DNA from: Paenibacillus eucommiae
Lineage (GTDB): Bacteria; Bacillota; Bacilli; Paenibacillales; NBRC-103111
Length of the DNA stretch: 64,000 nucleotides
Direction of reading: 5' to 3'
Assembly: GCF_017874215.1 (NCBI RefSeq)
Contig: NZ_JAGGLB010000038.1
Coordinates: 1-64,000 of the forward strand
The translations under genes and the position numbers were made by a program. Below are positions 25,998 to 35,348 of this stretch, piece after piece (position 1 is the stretch's first letter; each line of letters starts with the position of its first letter). The notes beneath the pieces were generated by a model that was not told where the DNA came from, searched no databases, and saw only the letters and a program-made list of their open reading frames with translations.

Positions 25998-26735
25998 CTA
26001 TATCGAATCGTCTGCGCCAACCGGGCAAGGCTCACGGCGGACGAAGCCGTTCTCCGTCTGCTGCGGGTTATCCCAAGCGCTGTAACACATAATAAATGAA
26101 TGGCGATGGAAGTCCGAATCGTTAGCGGAAGAGCAGTGCAGCAAGTTGCTGTCGAAGAACAGTACAGACCCGGGAGTCATCTCGCAATGCACCGTTTCGT
26201 GCAGCTCCTCGGCTGCCGCAACCCGCGCAGGATCAGCCCCCGTCTGCCCTCCGACCGCTCCATGACTCAGTCTGCCCAGCTTATGCGAACCTTTCAGCAC
26301 CCGCAAACAGCCATTCAACTGTGTAGCTGCATCCAGAGCGACGAAGACACTGAGCATGCGGGGATACATAAAGCCCTGATCGTACCAATAGCCGTAATCT
26401 TGGTGCCATTCCCAGGCTCCCCCGGTATGTGCTTCCTTCAGCATCACTTTGCCATGAAAAAAGGCTGCCTCTTCACCCAACAAAATACGTACATTATTGA
26501 CCACACGTGGGCACGTCGATGCCGCTGACCATATGTCCCCGATCAGGTTTTCCCAATAAGTCAGCTTCACTTTCATACCAAGACTATCGCTTGTATTGAT
26601 TTCAGCGGAAGCTATCCTTTCTCCGCCTCTTATTTCCTGGATCATACGCTGCACTTCACCAGCCGAGAACAAATCGGGAACAAGTAGAAAACCATCCTGA
26701 TTATAACGTTGAACATCATCTTTTGATAAATACAT
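25998..26735 (-). CDS. Phytanoyl-CoA dioxygenase (PhyH) family protein
   Basis: A 245-residue Fe(II)/2-oxoglutarate-dependent oxygenase. The iron ligands are visible as the HxD motif in WEWHQDYGYWY (about residue 113) and a later His in FDSNLLHCSSAND (about 200), with Arg in HRHSF for 2-oxoglutarate. Family members hydroxylate varied small molecules. It starts 24 bases after the binding protein gene, with AGAGGTG in front, and a terminator follows, so it is the last gene of the sugar-importer operon. It may process the imported compound or an attached group; the substrate is unknown. Confidence 0.88.
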   Translation of the reverse strand: MYLSKDDVQRYNQDGFLLVPDLFSAGEVQRMIQEIRGGERIASAEINTSDSLGMKVKLTYWENLIGDIWSAASTCPRVVNNVRILLGEEAAFFHGKVMLKEAHTGGAWEWHQDYGYWYDQGFMYPRMLSVFVALDAATQLNGCLRVLKGSHKLGRLSHGAVGGQTGADPARVAAAEELHETVHCEMTPGSVLFFDSNLLHCSSANDSDFHRHSFIMCYSAWDNPQQTENGFVRREPCPVGADDSI

Positions 26736-26759
26736 AGTAGGACACCTCTTGATAGAATA

Positions 26760-28361
26760 TTATTTCTGTTTCTTGTTTTGCCAAAGAGCGTTGAACGAAT
26801 CCGTAACGGCCTTGCCACCGCTGTTATACCATTTGTCCTTCAGCTTATCCCATTCTTTGTCGATATCGAAGTTTTGCTCGATGATCGCTTTGGTGGCGAA
26901 CTCCTCTACCATCGGTCCAAGCGAGGCGCTATATTTCTTGCTGTCTTCGGTTGTTAGGCGATACTTGGAAGCCTCGTCCCACAGTCCATTGTCGACCACA
27001 TCATTCACTTTGACCATAAAAGCGTCGAACTCTTCTTTCGTTGAAAAATTACGCAGCCAGTTATGATGAGCATCAGAATACTCCTGGTTAAACACAAGCT
27101 TTAACACGATAAGTCCCTGGTACTCGTTGGGGATTTGCTCGGTCGGAAGAATTTTCTTGACGCCATCCTCCACGATATAGGTTTTTCCTTCGATACCCCA
27201 GTCGATCATATCTTTGCCTGTTGACGCCTGCCACTCCAAATATTGAAAAATTTTATCTATTTTATCCTTCGATTTAGCATTAATGACGAACCCTCCGACC
27301 GTCCGGCCGCTCAAGCTCATGCCGCCTTTCTGGCCGTCTGCGCCGATTAGGGCGCCGGTAATATTGATCTTCGCATTCGGATCGGTTTTGGCCAAGCCTT
27401 CCATCACAACTGGTGTTTCGTTGACATGTGCGACAAGAGCACCGACATTGCCGGATACGAATTTGTCTCTGCCTGATTTTTTGCCCACAATAAATTCGGA
27501 ATCAAGCAGCCCTTCCTGACGTAGATTATGCATAAACTTCAAGAAATCCTTCATCTTCGGATTCATCCCTGACAGCATGATTTCATCAGACTTTTCCGGA
27601 TTTGGCATCCAGCCATCAAGCCAGGGAATCCCAAACATGGGGGCCAGATCCCTTGCTTGGAATAGTACCGAAGTAGCGCTCATCGCAAGTGGTATCGTAT
27701 CCTTCTTGCTGTTGCCATCCAGATCCTTATCCCGGAATTGAATCAGCATGTTCTCAAACTCTTCGACAGTCTTCGGCTCCGGCAAACCAAGCTTCTCCAG
27801 CCAGTCCTGACGGTAAATGTTTACGAAAGGAGCAGACCCGGTGTACAAAGGGAGAAAGTATATGTTTCCGTCGGTCGAAGCGTTGCGGACTTCCTCCCAT
27901 ACGTCGTCCGCAAAAGCGCCACGAACCTTAGGATATTTATCCAGATATTCATCTATCGCAAGGAAAGCACCCTGCTGTGCATACTCAGCAAATTTGGAGA
28001 GGTCACTTACATACATAATATCGGGAAGCTCTCCGCCAGCCATAGTCAAATTCAATTTATTCTCATATTCGGCCGAATCGACGACCTCGTATTTCAAATT
28101 AACATTAGCTGCCTTGTTGATTTCCTTCACCATAGCGTTGTCAGGAGAGAACAGCTTTTCATCCGACCACTGTACACGCATAACGCTAATATCAACGGGG
28201 GATTCTTTCTGGCCTTCGCCGGTTTGTTCGGTCTTCCCCTCTTGCCCTTCCTGGGTCGAACCCTTATTCGCTTCTTTCTTACCACAGGCTGCAAGCAATC
28301 CAAGCACCAATACGAACGCAAGCAGCAATGTCAGTGTTTTACGGGATGTTGCATGTTTCAT
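26760..28361 (-). CDS. Solute-binding lipoprotein, LplA/YtcQ type
   Basis: A 533-residue extracellular binding protein. The lipobox LGLLAACGKK gives the lipid-anchored Cys near residue 26, followed by a Gln/Glu/Gly linker and ISVMRVQWSDEKLFSPDNA. Middle sequences such as PDIMYVSDLSKFAEYAQQGA and NIYRQDWLEKLGLPEPKTVEEF are typical of the large family 1 binding proteins that serve LplB/YtcP permeases for oligosaccharides. GAGGGGAG supports the start. It is third in the operon after two permeases; a 199-base gap without repeat modules separates it from them. Confidence 0.9.
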   Translation of the reverse strand: MKHATSRKTLTLLLAFVLVLGLLAACGKKEANKGSTQEGQEGKTEQTGEGQKESPVDISVMRVQWSDEKLFSPDNAMVKEINKAANVNLKYEVVDSAEYENKLNLTMAGGELPDIMYVSDLSKFAEYAQQGAFLAIDEYLDKYPKVRGAFADDVWEEVRNASTDGNIYFLPLYTGSAPFVNIYRQDWLEKLGLPEPKTVEEFENMLIQFRDKDLDGNSKKDTIPLAMSATSVLFQARDLAPMFGIPWLDGWMPNPEKSDEIMLSGMNPKMKDFLKFMHNLRQEGLLDSEFIVGKKSGRDKFVSGNVGALVAHVNETPVVMEGLAKTDPNAKINITGALIGADGQKGGMSLSGRTVGGFVINAKSKDKIDKIFQYLEWQASTGKDMIDWGIEGKTYIVEDGVKKILPTEQIPNEYQGLIVLKLVFNQEYSDAHHNWLRNFSTKEEFDAFMVKVNDVVDNGLWDEASKYRLTTEDSKKYSASLGPMVEEFATKAIIEQNFDIDKEWDKLKDKWYNSGGKAVTDSFNALWQNKKQK

Positions 28362-28560
28362 GTTTCAAGCTCCCCTCTCAACTTGTCATCAAATCCGTTT
28401 CAGGACAATCTCTACTCATTGTAGCCTAATACTTAACTGCAAATCCCCTTTTTTTGTGGCATCACCACCTTTACAAAGTCTTGATTATTCTGGCAGATGT
28501 ATCAGATGTTGCATATGTGGGATATTGGAAAATATTTCAATTTTTTTATGGGACGCTTGC

Positions 28561-29439
28561 TTAACCCTTTACTGCACCGAGCACGATGCCTCCAACAAAA
28601 TATTTTTGCAGGAAGGGATACAGGATAACGATTGGAGCCGTCACCACCACGATCGCCGCCGATTGAATCGTCTCTGGTACAAGATTACTTTTACCAGCCG
28701 CCATTGCACTCATAGCCCCCATTGAACTGTAATCGCTTTGCATTACGATGGAGCGCAGCAGCACTTGAAGCGGCCACAGGTTGCGATCGTTGATGTAGAA
28801 AATTCCTTTAAAGAAATCGTTCCAATGTCCCACCGCATAGAACAAACCGATAGTTGCGAGCACAGGTGCCGACAGCGGCACGATAATCTGCGCCATCGTT
28901 CTCCATTCTGAGCTGCCCTCCATTTGTGCCGACTCTATCAGAGCATCGGGAATGCCCCAGAAGAAATTGCGCATCAGAATGAGATAGAACGGGGCCACCA
29001 TACCGGGAATAATCAAAGCCCACAGCGTATCAAGCAAATGGAGATTTTTCACAAGCAAATAGACAGGAATCATACCAGCCGGCAGAATCATGGCAATGAC
29101 GATGAACAGCAGCATCAAGCCGGTCCCCGGTGCCCTGCGCGATAAGGAATAGGCGCCAAGAATGGTCATAACCATATTGAGAAATGTGCCTACAACCGTA
29201 ACTAGAACCGTTACCCCGAATGCTTTCGGAAAGATACTGCTGTCAAAAATATAACGATAGGCTTGCAAAGTGAAATCTTTGGGATACAAAAACAGGATTG
29301 ACTTCTGCACGGCCTCTCCCGAGCTAAACGACATGGAAAAAACATGGAGGATCGGAACGAGCGTCACGATGCAGCAGAGTAGGACAATGACATACACGAG
29401 CATCTGTCCTATGGACATTTTAAACAATGATTTTGACAA
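28561..29439 (-). CDS. Carbohydrate ABC permease, YtcP/LplC type
   Basis: About 292 residues, six membrane segments. The EAA loop is LIESAQMEGSSEWRTMAQII, and the family-typical end is PFLQKYFVGGIVLGAVKG. The frame extends to a GTG at 29457, but TAGGAGG overlaps that position, so the true start is likely the TTG at 29439 (LSKSLFKMSIG). The upstream permease's stop TAG is part of that ribosome binding site, so the two are coupled. It imports an oligosaccharide with LplB-like and LplA-like partners; the ATPase must come from elsewhere. Confidence 0.9.
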   Translation of the reverse strand: MSKSLFKMSIGQMLVYVIVLLCCIVTLVPILHVFSMSFSSGEAVQKSILFLYPKDFTLQAYRYIFDSSIFPKAFGVTVLVTVVGTFLNMVMTILGAYSLSRRAPGTGLMLLFIVIAMILPAGMIPVYLLVKNLHLLDTLWALIIPGMVAPFYLILMRNFFWGIPDALIESAQMEGSSEWRTMAQIIVPLSAPVLATIGLFYAVGHWNDFFKGIFYINDRNLWPLQVLLRSIVMQSDYSSMGAMSAMAAGKSNLVPETIQSAAIVVVTAPIVILYPFLQKYFVGGIVLGAVKG

Positions 29440-29450
29440 ATTTCTTCCTC

Positions 29451-30350
29451 CTACCACAAGGGCTGATGCCCCATTCGTTTGACCAGCTTGTTGGTCGATA
29501 CGATCAAGAAGAGTCCGACAACCCCTTTAAACAAGCCCATTGCCGCTGCCACGCTAAAATTAGAACCAGTCAGGCCAATCCGGTATACATACGTGTCGAT
29601 AATGTCACCCACCGCGTATTGCGTCGGATTCATGAATACATACACCTGCTCGAAGCCTGCGTCAAGAATATACGCCAGCTGCATAATGAACAGCAGAATG
29701 GTAACCGGTACGAGCGCTGGAAGCGTGACGTGCCACAGCTGGCGCCAACGGCTGGCACCGTCTACTCTCGCCGCTTCGTACAAGGTTGGATCAACGCCGG
29801 AGAGAGCTGCCAGATAAATGATGGCCCCCCAGCCGAATTCCTTCAATGTTCCTGTGACAACGAGAATCGTTCGGAAATATTCCGGCCCGATGAGAAATTC
29901 TACAGGGTGATAGCCCCATCCAGCGAGCAGTTTATTAATGACGCCTTCCGGGGACAGGAAGCTGATCATCAGTGCCCCGAAAATAATCCAGGACAAAAAA
30001 TGCGGCAAATACGTAATCGTCTGTGCCAGCCGCTTGAACAGCATGTTTTTGACCTCATTCAGCAGCAAGGCGAAAATAAGTGGAGCAGGAAATCCGAATA
30101 CAAGTCTGTACAAGCTGATCAGCAGCGTATTTTTCAACAACCGGAAAAAATCCCCGGATTGGAACAGAAACTCGAAATTCGCCATACCGACCCACGGGCT
30201 CTTGTTAATGCCAAGAAACGGGCTAAACTTCTGAAAGGCGATTACCAGCCCATAATAAGGAACGTAATTGAAAATAAGGACATAGAGCCCCACTGGTAAA
30301 AACATCAAATACACGGCTCGATATTTACGTAAATTTTTGGCAAGTGTCAT
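29451..30350 (-). CDS. Carbohydrate ABC permease, LplB type
   Basis: A permease of 299 residues when started at the ATG at 30350, which AGGAGG precedes; the longer frame to 30419 passes into the promoter. It has the LplB hallmarks LPVGLYVLIFNYVPYYGL near the start, LFALLLNEVKN-like sequence, LPHFLSWIIFGALMISFLSP, and the EAA loop LYEAARVDGASRWRQLWHVT. It is first in an operon with the YtcP-type permease, binding lipoprotein and PhyH oxygenase. The divergent promoter region carries a likely AraC-type activator site right next to a weak -35 box. Confidence 0.92.
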   Translation of the reverse strand: MTLAKNLRKYRAVYLMFLPVGLYVLIFNYVPYYGLVIAFQKFSPFLGINKSPWVGMANFEFLFQSGDFFRLLKNTLLISLYRLVFGFPAPLIFALLLNEVKNMLFKRLAQTITYLPHFLSWIIFGALMISFLSPEGVINKLLAGWGYHPVEFLIGPEYFRTILVVTGTLKEFGWGAIIYLAALSGVDPTLYEAARVDGASRWRQLWHVTLPALVPVTILLFIMQLAYILDAGFEQVYVFMNPTQYAVGDIIDTYVYRIGLTGSNFSVAAAMGLFKGVVGLFLIVSTNKLVKRMGHQPLW

Positions 30351-30393
30351 GATAAAACCTCCTTTCTTCTTGTAACGCCGTGAACTTGTGTTC

Positions 30394-30399
30394 ATTATA
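30394..30399 (-). promoter_or_regulatory. Predicted -10 box of the importer operon
   Basis: TATAAT on the minus strand, 44 bases before the LplB-type start. The matching -35 position (AGCATG) is poor, as expected for an activator-dependent promoter. It adjoins the direct repeats at 30426-30460. Confidence 0.6.
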
Positions 30400-30425
30400 A
30401 TCCGATACGGGCAAAGCATGCTCTA

Positions 30426-30460
30426 GGCAATCTTTACGGAACTATACGGCAATCTTTACG
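30426..30460. promoter_or_regulatory. Direct repeats, likely site of the AraC-type response regulator
   Basis: GGCAATCTTTACG occurs twice without mismatch, at 30426-30438 and 30448-30460, 22 bases apart (about two helical turns). Tandem sites of this kind suit AraC-family dimers. The near copy touches the -35 position of the importer promoter, and the far copy lies just before the -35 of the regulator's own promoter. Confidence 0.7.
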
Positions 30461-30467
30461 TGCCTCA

Positions 30468-30495
30468 TTACAGCCGGGCGAAATCCTGATATAAT
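30468..30495 (+). promoter_or_regulatory. Predicted promoter of the regulator/kinase operon
   Basis: TTACAG, a 16-base spacer, then TATAAT. The regulator's ATG is 43 bases further on, with GGGAGGG before it. Confidence 0.65.
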
Positions 30496-30537
30496 TTTAA
30501 CTATCAAAAAGAAACAGACTTTCGGGAGGGAACCTGC

Positions 30538-32136
30538 ATGTACCGATTGCTGATTGTGGATGACGAGAAGGAAATCCGGGACGGTATTGCCGAGAGCATC
30601 CCATGGCGGGAAATGGGCATTGACAGCGTATATCAGGCTGATAATGGGGCTGCGGCACTCGAAATATACAAGAAGCACCATCCTGAATTAATTATTACCG
30701 ACATCAGAATGCCAGGCACAGATGGTCTTGAATTTATGGAGAATCTGCAGCGGGAGGAGTCACAGGCCAAAGTTGTATTTATTAGCGGATACGATGATTT
30801 CCAATACGCGCGAAAGGCTATGCAGCTGAAGGCTTGGGATTATTTGTTGAAACCGGTTAAAACTGCGGAGCTTACAACTACTGTTATGAAGATGATTCAT
30901 GAGCTGGAGCGGGAAACAAAAGAGCATGACGATGCGTGGATGAACGTATTGCCCGTCCTGCAGGGAAAATTCGTGGAGAGCCTGCTCACCAATAAAGCGT
31001 ATTACAACGAAGCTTTGTTTAAAGAGAAATGCAAGCAGCTAAAGCTGGAATGGCTTGACTATTTGCCCTTGATCGTATGCGTCATTGAGCCCGACCATTA
31101 CAGCCGGGTCGCTCCGAGTAAGAAGGAGCAGGAGCTGCTTTCATTTACGATCGATAATGTGCTGAAGGACATTACCAGGAAGTATGGAGAAGCGCTTGTA
31201 TGGCCGTTCGACAAATCTTCATGGGTAGTCATCATCGGTTTATCCAGCCATAACGATAATCATTACGAGCTGATGGAGCACATCCTTTCAATCAATGAAG
31301 ATATGCTGTCCGACATCAGCTATTACACGAAGACGAGCGTATCGGCCGGCGTCAGCTCCGTGAGCACTGAGTGGAGCCTGCTTCCCCAGCTCTTAGAGCA
31401 ATCTTTGAAAGCGCTCACTAATAGACAATTCACTGGCGGCAATAAAGTACATGTATATGAGAGCACTCCAGGGGTACTGCAGGATGATGGTGATACATTC
31501 GACGAATTCGCCTTTCTGAACGGCTTGCGTAACGGCAATGCGAAGGATGTACGCGCAGCGTTATCCGGTTTGCCAAAGCTGATGCTCACTTTTCCCGCAG
31601 GTGCTGATGGCACTGTGTCCCGCCCTTGCTTTGAATGGGTTTTGAGCATACACCGCTTGCTGGAGCAAGCAAATTTACTTACTTTCTCCGCCACGGAGTC
31701 ATTCAGACTATGGCAAACGATAGAGCAAATTGAAACGATCGATGCCCTGAAGGAAATACTGACAGAGCATTTCGTATCACTATGCCGGCAGACAGCTCCC
31801 TCCATCGGTGGCATTCTGCAAAAAGCGCTCGATTATATCCAAGCGAATATCCGTGACAAAATCACCCTGGAGGATGTGGCGAGCCATGTGTATATTTCTC
31901 CAATTTGGTTAAGCCGGCTGTTTCGCCAGAAGATGGACAGAACCTTCCTGAACTATGTGACGATGCTGAAGATCGAGGAAGCGAAGACACTGCTTGCGCA
32001 GGACGTCAAAGTCAACGAAGTGGCTAGCCTTCTCGGCTATCAGGATTTTGCCCATTTCTCCAAAATATTCAAGCGCTTCGCCGGATGCAATCCTTCCGAA
32101 TTCAGAAAACAAGGGCTGGAGAGGACTTTGCCATGA
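30538..32136 (+). CDS. Response regulator with AraC-type DNA-binding domain (YesN-like)
   Basis: A 532-residue regulator. The N-terminal receiver shows IVDDEKEIRDGI, the phosphorylation site ELIITDIRMPGTDG and the KPVK loop. A long middle region (about 130-420) is typical of this class. The C-terminal AraC domain has two helix-turn-helix units: ITLEDVASHVYISPIWLSRL and VNEVASLLGYQDFAHFSKIF followed by KRFAGCNPSEFRK. It works with the YesM-type kinase, whose start overlaps its stop, and presumably turns on the divergent importer operon through the repeats at 30426-30460. GGGAGGG supports the start. Confidence 0.94.
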   Translation: MYRLLIVDDEKEIRDGIAESIPWREMGIDSVYQADNGAAALEIYKKHHPELIITDIRMPGTDGLEFMENLQREESQAKVVFISGYDDFQYARKAMQLKAWDYLLKPVKTAELTTTVMKMIHELERETKEHDDAWMNVLPVLQGKFVESLLTNKAYYNEALFKEKCKQLKLEWLDYLPLIVCVIEPDHYSRVAPSKKEQELLSFTIDNVLKDITRKYGEALVWPFDKSSWVVIIGLSSHNDNHYELMEHILSINEDMLSDISYYTKTSVSAGVSSVSTEWSLLPQLLEQSLKALTNRQFTGGNKVHVYESTPGVLQDDGDTFDEFAFLNGLRNGNAKDVRAALSGLPKLMLTFPAGADGTVSRPCFEWVLSIHRLLEQANLLTFSATESFRLWQTIEQIETIDALKEILTEHFVSLCRQTAPSIGGILQKALDYIQANIRDKITLEDVASHVYISPIWLSRLFRQKMDRTFLNYVTMLKIEEAKTLLAQDVKVNEVASLLGYQDFAHFSKIFKRFAGCNPSEFRKQGLERTLP

Positions 32137-33887
32137 GACATATCCCCTGGCTGCGCTCCTTTAACGGCCGGCTGATCACCGTGCTGCTGCTGCTGATTAT
32201 TTTACCGCTATGCATTAGCAGCTATTTCTTTTACAGCAAATCACTCAAAACGATCAATCTGTCAACGGACAACTTCATGCGGGACATCCTGGAACAAAAT
32301 TTACGGGAATTCAATCAGCATTGGCAAAGCTTGAATGATATAGCCATCGAAATCGTCGGAGCCAGAGAAGTCCAGCGATTTCTGTCTGCAACCGATCCTA
32401 GTACGCCGGAAGAGCTGGAAATGATTAACGATCTAGTTCCCTACCTGCTGCATTTTGTGAACAAATACGGCATTTTTGAGGCTAAGATTATTCCGCTGGA
32501 GCCGGGCGATTACCCGATATACCGGACTATGATTCTGGACGAAACGCCTGAAGTTTCAGATGCGGTTAAAAGCGCCGTCAACAAAAATCAGGTGCACTGG
32601 AACGGCAATGAGCATAACCCCGCCAATGGCGACTCGGTATGGGTGCGCTACAATATGCTCAGGCAATTCAACGTCCTTGAGCCCAAAGCCATACTGGCGC
32701 TATCGATTACGAATCAGTCCATTGTGAAGAAAATCCAGCTTCCTTCGCGTTGGGAACGCCAGCAGACGCTGATCGTCGATAACCAGGGAATCGTTGTAAC
32801 GGATAGCTCGAACGAGCATCTGCAGGGGCAAAAGCTGGAAGAGGATTTGTACCGGGATATTAAGAGCAATCAATTCGGGAGTCAGGCGGCTACCATTAAC
32901 AACGTTTTGCAGAAAGTGACCTACGGACCGCTGCCGATTCATGATTGGTATATGATCAGCATGATTCCGATGGCCGACCTGTTGAAGCCCGTCGAGGTCA
33001 TCCGCAACTTTTATTTCGTGCTGCTCGCCTTCGTGGTCGCCCTGACGGTTATCGTCGCTTATTTTATGGGCAGGCATCTGACTACTCCGATTATCCACCT
33101 TGTATCCTATATGAAAAATTTTCAATTGGGGCAATATGCCAAGCTGAACACGGGCAAACCGCGCAGGGATGAATTCGGTTATCTGATGGAAGGTTATTCT
33201 CATATGGTAAAAAGAATCAACATGCTGCTGGAGGATATCCGGCTGTCGGAGCAGCGGAAGAAGGAATTGCACTTTACGGTGCTGTCCAACCAGATCAACC
33301 CGCATCTGGTGTACAATACGCTCGATGCTATTAAATGGAAAATACGTAAATTTGCCGGCGCCGAACGTGAAGAAACACAGGAAATCATCAACAGCTTGGC
33401 TGGTTTTATGCGGCTCTCGCTGAATCAAGGGAAAGAAGTAACAACCGTCGCCAAGGAGCTCGATCATATCAAGGCATATGTACAGTTGGAGCAGCTGCGC
33501 CAGCCGGATTCGTTCGAACTTATCTGCGATGTCCCCTATGAACTGCTGGGGAAGCCAATGCTGAAGCTGATCCTGCAGCCAATCGTGGAAAATGCGCTGC
33601 AGCACGGAAAGGTGCAGGGCAAGAAAACGAACATTATGATCTCCTGCCGTATGAACAACGGGGTGCTTTCGTTCGAAGTGATGGACAGCGGGCCTGGCCT
33701 GCCTCCGGAGCTGTGCGACAGCCCTATCGATCAGTTGATCGAGAAGCAGAAGCTCGGTGTCGGGCTATCCAATGTGCATGAGCGCATCCGCCTGAAATAC
33801 GGTGCCTCTTATGGCATCCGCTTATCTGGAGCTGACGGCAGGGGAGCCGTGGTGCACATTGTTTTCCCTTCGGAAGAAACATCGTGA
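32133..33887 (+). CDS. Sensor histidine kinase, YesM-like
   Basis: A 584-residue kinase from the ATG at 32133, which overlaps the regulator's stop (ATGA) and has GGAGAGGA upstream. Membrane segments at about 10-30 (LITVLLLLIILPLCISSYFF) and 290-310 (FYFVLLAFVVALTVIVAYFM) enclose a sensor domain of about 260 residues. A HAMP region follows, then the His_kinase box LHFTVLSNQINPHLVYNTLD with the phospho-acceptor His, and the ATPase N-box LQPIVENALQHG and DSGPGLPPE. This class senses extracellular sugars, often with the cognate binding lipoprotein. A short GACGCCC/GGGCGTC hairpin follows the stop. Confidence 0.94.
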   Translation: MRHIPWLRSFNGRLITVLLLLIILPLCISSYFFYSKSLKTINLSTDNFMRDILEQNLREFNQHWQSLNDIAIEIVGAREVQRFLSATDPSTPEELEMINDLVPYLLHFVNKYGIFEAKIIPLEPGDYPIYRTMILDETPEVSDAVKSAVNKNQVHWNGNEHNPANGDSVWVRYNMLRQFNVLEPKAILALSITNQSIVKKIQLPSRWERQQTLIVDNQGIVVTDSSNEHLQGQKLEEDLYRDIKSNQFGSQAATINNVLQKVTYGPLPIHDWYMISMIPMADLLKPVEVIRNFYFVLLAFVVALTVIVAYFMGRHLTTPIIHLVSYMKNFQLGQYAKLNTGKPRRDEFGYLMEGYSHMVKRINMLLEDIRLSEQRKKELHFTVLSNQINPHLVYNTLDAIKWKIRKFAGAEREETQEIINSLAGFMRLSLNQGKEVTTVAKELDHIKAYVQLEQLRQPDSFELICDVPYELLGKPMLKLILQPIVENALQHGKVQGKKTNIMISCRMNNGVLSFEVMDSGPGLPPELCDSPIDQLIEKQKLGVGLSNVHERIRLKYGASYGIRLSGADGRGAVVHIVFPSEETS

Positions 33888-33892
33888 AAAAA

Positions 33893-34505
33893 GACGCCCT
33901 TTTTGGGGCGTCCTTAGAGGTCCGTGTTCGCGACGTTGGTGCGTTGCGAAGGGAATCGCTGTGGGCTGTGGGCTCCGGCCGCTGTTAAAGATTTGTTCCC
34001 TTGAATGGAATGGATGCTGAGGTGAGAACAAATCTTTAAATGCGGACGCTACCGCTCTTCCTCCCACAGCCAATCCCTCCTTTCAGCTACAATCGCTCGA
34101 ATCAACACGAACACCAAGCTCAAACGGACTGCCAGCAAGGGTTTTTCTCTGGATTGTAGGGGATTTCCCCGCGGGCCAAGCCGCTGGACTGAACGACGGC
34201 CCCGCCAGCGAGCACAACCGAGAGGATCTGTTACTTTAACGATGATTTTCATCGTTAAAAGCGTCAAGTCCGCTCCACATCCCTGCTTTAACGATGAAAA
34301 ACATCGTTAAACTTCCTTTTAACCCCCCTGAGAGGCCATCTGGCCTCTTTTAACGATGAAAAACATCACTAACGTGACGGATTGACCTGGAACACTTCTT
34401 TTAACGATGAAAAACATCGTTAAAGTAAAGCACACGCTCCAACGGACTGCCAGCAGGCATCTGCTTCCTGACAGAAAGGGATAGTGATGACAATGAGCAT
34501 TCTGG
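33893..34505 (+). repeat. Dispersed mosaic repeat, locus 4 (most complete copy)
   Basis: The modules, in order, are: a GCGTCCTTAGAGGTCCGTGTTC start; the 14-bp inverted repeat TTAAAGATTTGTTC / GAACAAATCTTTAA (33985, 34026); GCGGACGCTACCGCTCTTCC; AAACGGACTGCCAGCAAGG; ATTTCCCCGCGGGCCAAGCC; AACCGAGAGGATCTGTTAC; four palindromes (34235, 34287, 34349, 34400; spacing 52, 62, 51); AAGCACACGCTCC; a second AACGGACTGCCAGCAGGC; and GAAAGGGATAGTGATGAC. It fills the gap between two convergent genes. I use it as the reference for the family. Confidence 0.88.
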
Positions 34506-34572
34506 ATTTTTTATCCTTGCAAAAGGTCAAAAGGCAACTTACTCTCCATGTTCCACCACATATGATTTGTAC

Positions 34573-34800
34573 TTGTTTGATTGGTTTGGTTTGGTTTGGT
34601 TTGGTTTGCTTCGTTTGCTTGTTTAATTGGTTTGGTTGGTTTGGTTGGTTCGTTGGTTTAATTTGTTTGCTTGCTTGTTTGTTTGTTTGGTTGATTTGTT
34701 TGTTTGATTGGTTTGATTTGTTTGATTGATTGATTGGTTTGATTGGTTTGATTGGTTTGATTGTTTGATTTGTTTGGTTGATTCGTTTGGCTCGTTCGGA
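34573..34800. repeat. TTGGTTT/TTGATTT low-complexity tract
   Basis: About 230 bases on the plus strand made almost only of T and G, built from TTTGG, TTTGA and TTTGC words. Frames through it encode only repeated Asn/Gln/Thr/Ser or Trp/Phe/Gly. It ends close to the stop of the DUF1801 gene. The strand asymmetry (nearly no A or C in parts) is extreme. Confidence 0.85.
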
Positions 34801-34815
34801 CTCGTTTGGACTCTC

Positions 34816-35220
34816 CTACCCCTTCTTCCCGCTCTCTGCATCCTTCTTCTTACGCACTGCCTTCTCCATATTCTGAGCCACTCTGAACGCCACAATCCTG
34901 CTTATTAATTCATAAGGGAGCGGCTTGCCGAGCGGAAATTGCACCGAGCCCTTGGCCCCTTTATACACGGACAATTCTTGCTTGAAGGCCTCAATTCCGC
35001 CTGCACCCGGATAGAATCCGATATGATTTTTGTACGCGGCAAAATGAACCAGATTTCCGCTCAGCTCAAAGGTAGGCATTTGATAGCTGATCTTCTCCTT
35101 GGCCTCCGGCGCCGCCTTTTGAATAGCCGTTCTTAATGTTTGAAGGATTTCCTGAACTTCAGGGGGAAATTCCAAAATATATGCATCAATGGATGCATAA
35201 GTGACAGGTTTGCCGTCCAT
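34816..35220 (-). CDS. DUF1801 domain protein (YdhG-like)
   Basis: A 134-residue soluble protein matching the DUF1801/YdhG family: YILEFPPEVQEILQTLRTAI, KISYQMPTFELSGNLVHFAAYKNHIGFYPG, GSVQFPLGKPLPYELI and a basic tail. Such proteins adopt the SRPBCC-like YdhG fold. One Bacillus member has been proposed as an iron-delivery chaperone, but most are uncharacterised. The ribosome binding site GGAGG is close to the ATG. It is a single gene whose 3' side is a long repeat region. Confidence 0.85.
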   Translation of the reverse strand: MDGKPVTYASIDAYILEFPPEVQEILQTLRTAIQKAAPEAKEKISYQMPTFELSGNLVHFAAYKNHIGFYPGAGGIEAFKQELSVYKGAKGSVQFPLGKPLPYELISRIVAFRVAQNMEKAVRKKKDAESGKKG

Positions 35221-35348
35221 AAACTCAACCTCCTTTTTGACTATTTGACGTTATCGACGTATTCGACATCGCCGGACTTATTTCCTTTGAACCTTCCAAC
35301 ATCCTGCAAAATGAGCCTCCACTTTGTAGATAACCGCAGCCGCTTATA

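Noticed and set aside
34484..34908. Open frames in the T/G tract on both strands
   Set aside because: They give only low-complexity Trp/Phe/Gly or Asn/Gln/Thr sequence and overlap the DUF1801 gene.
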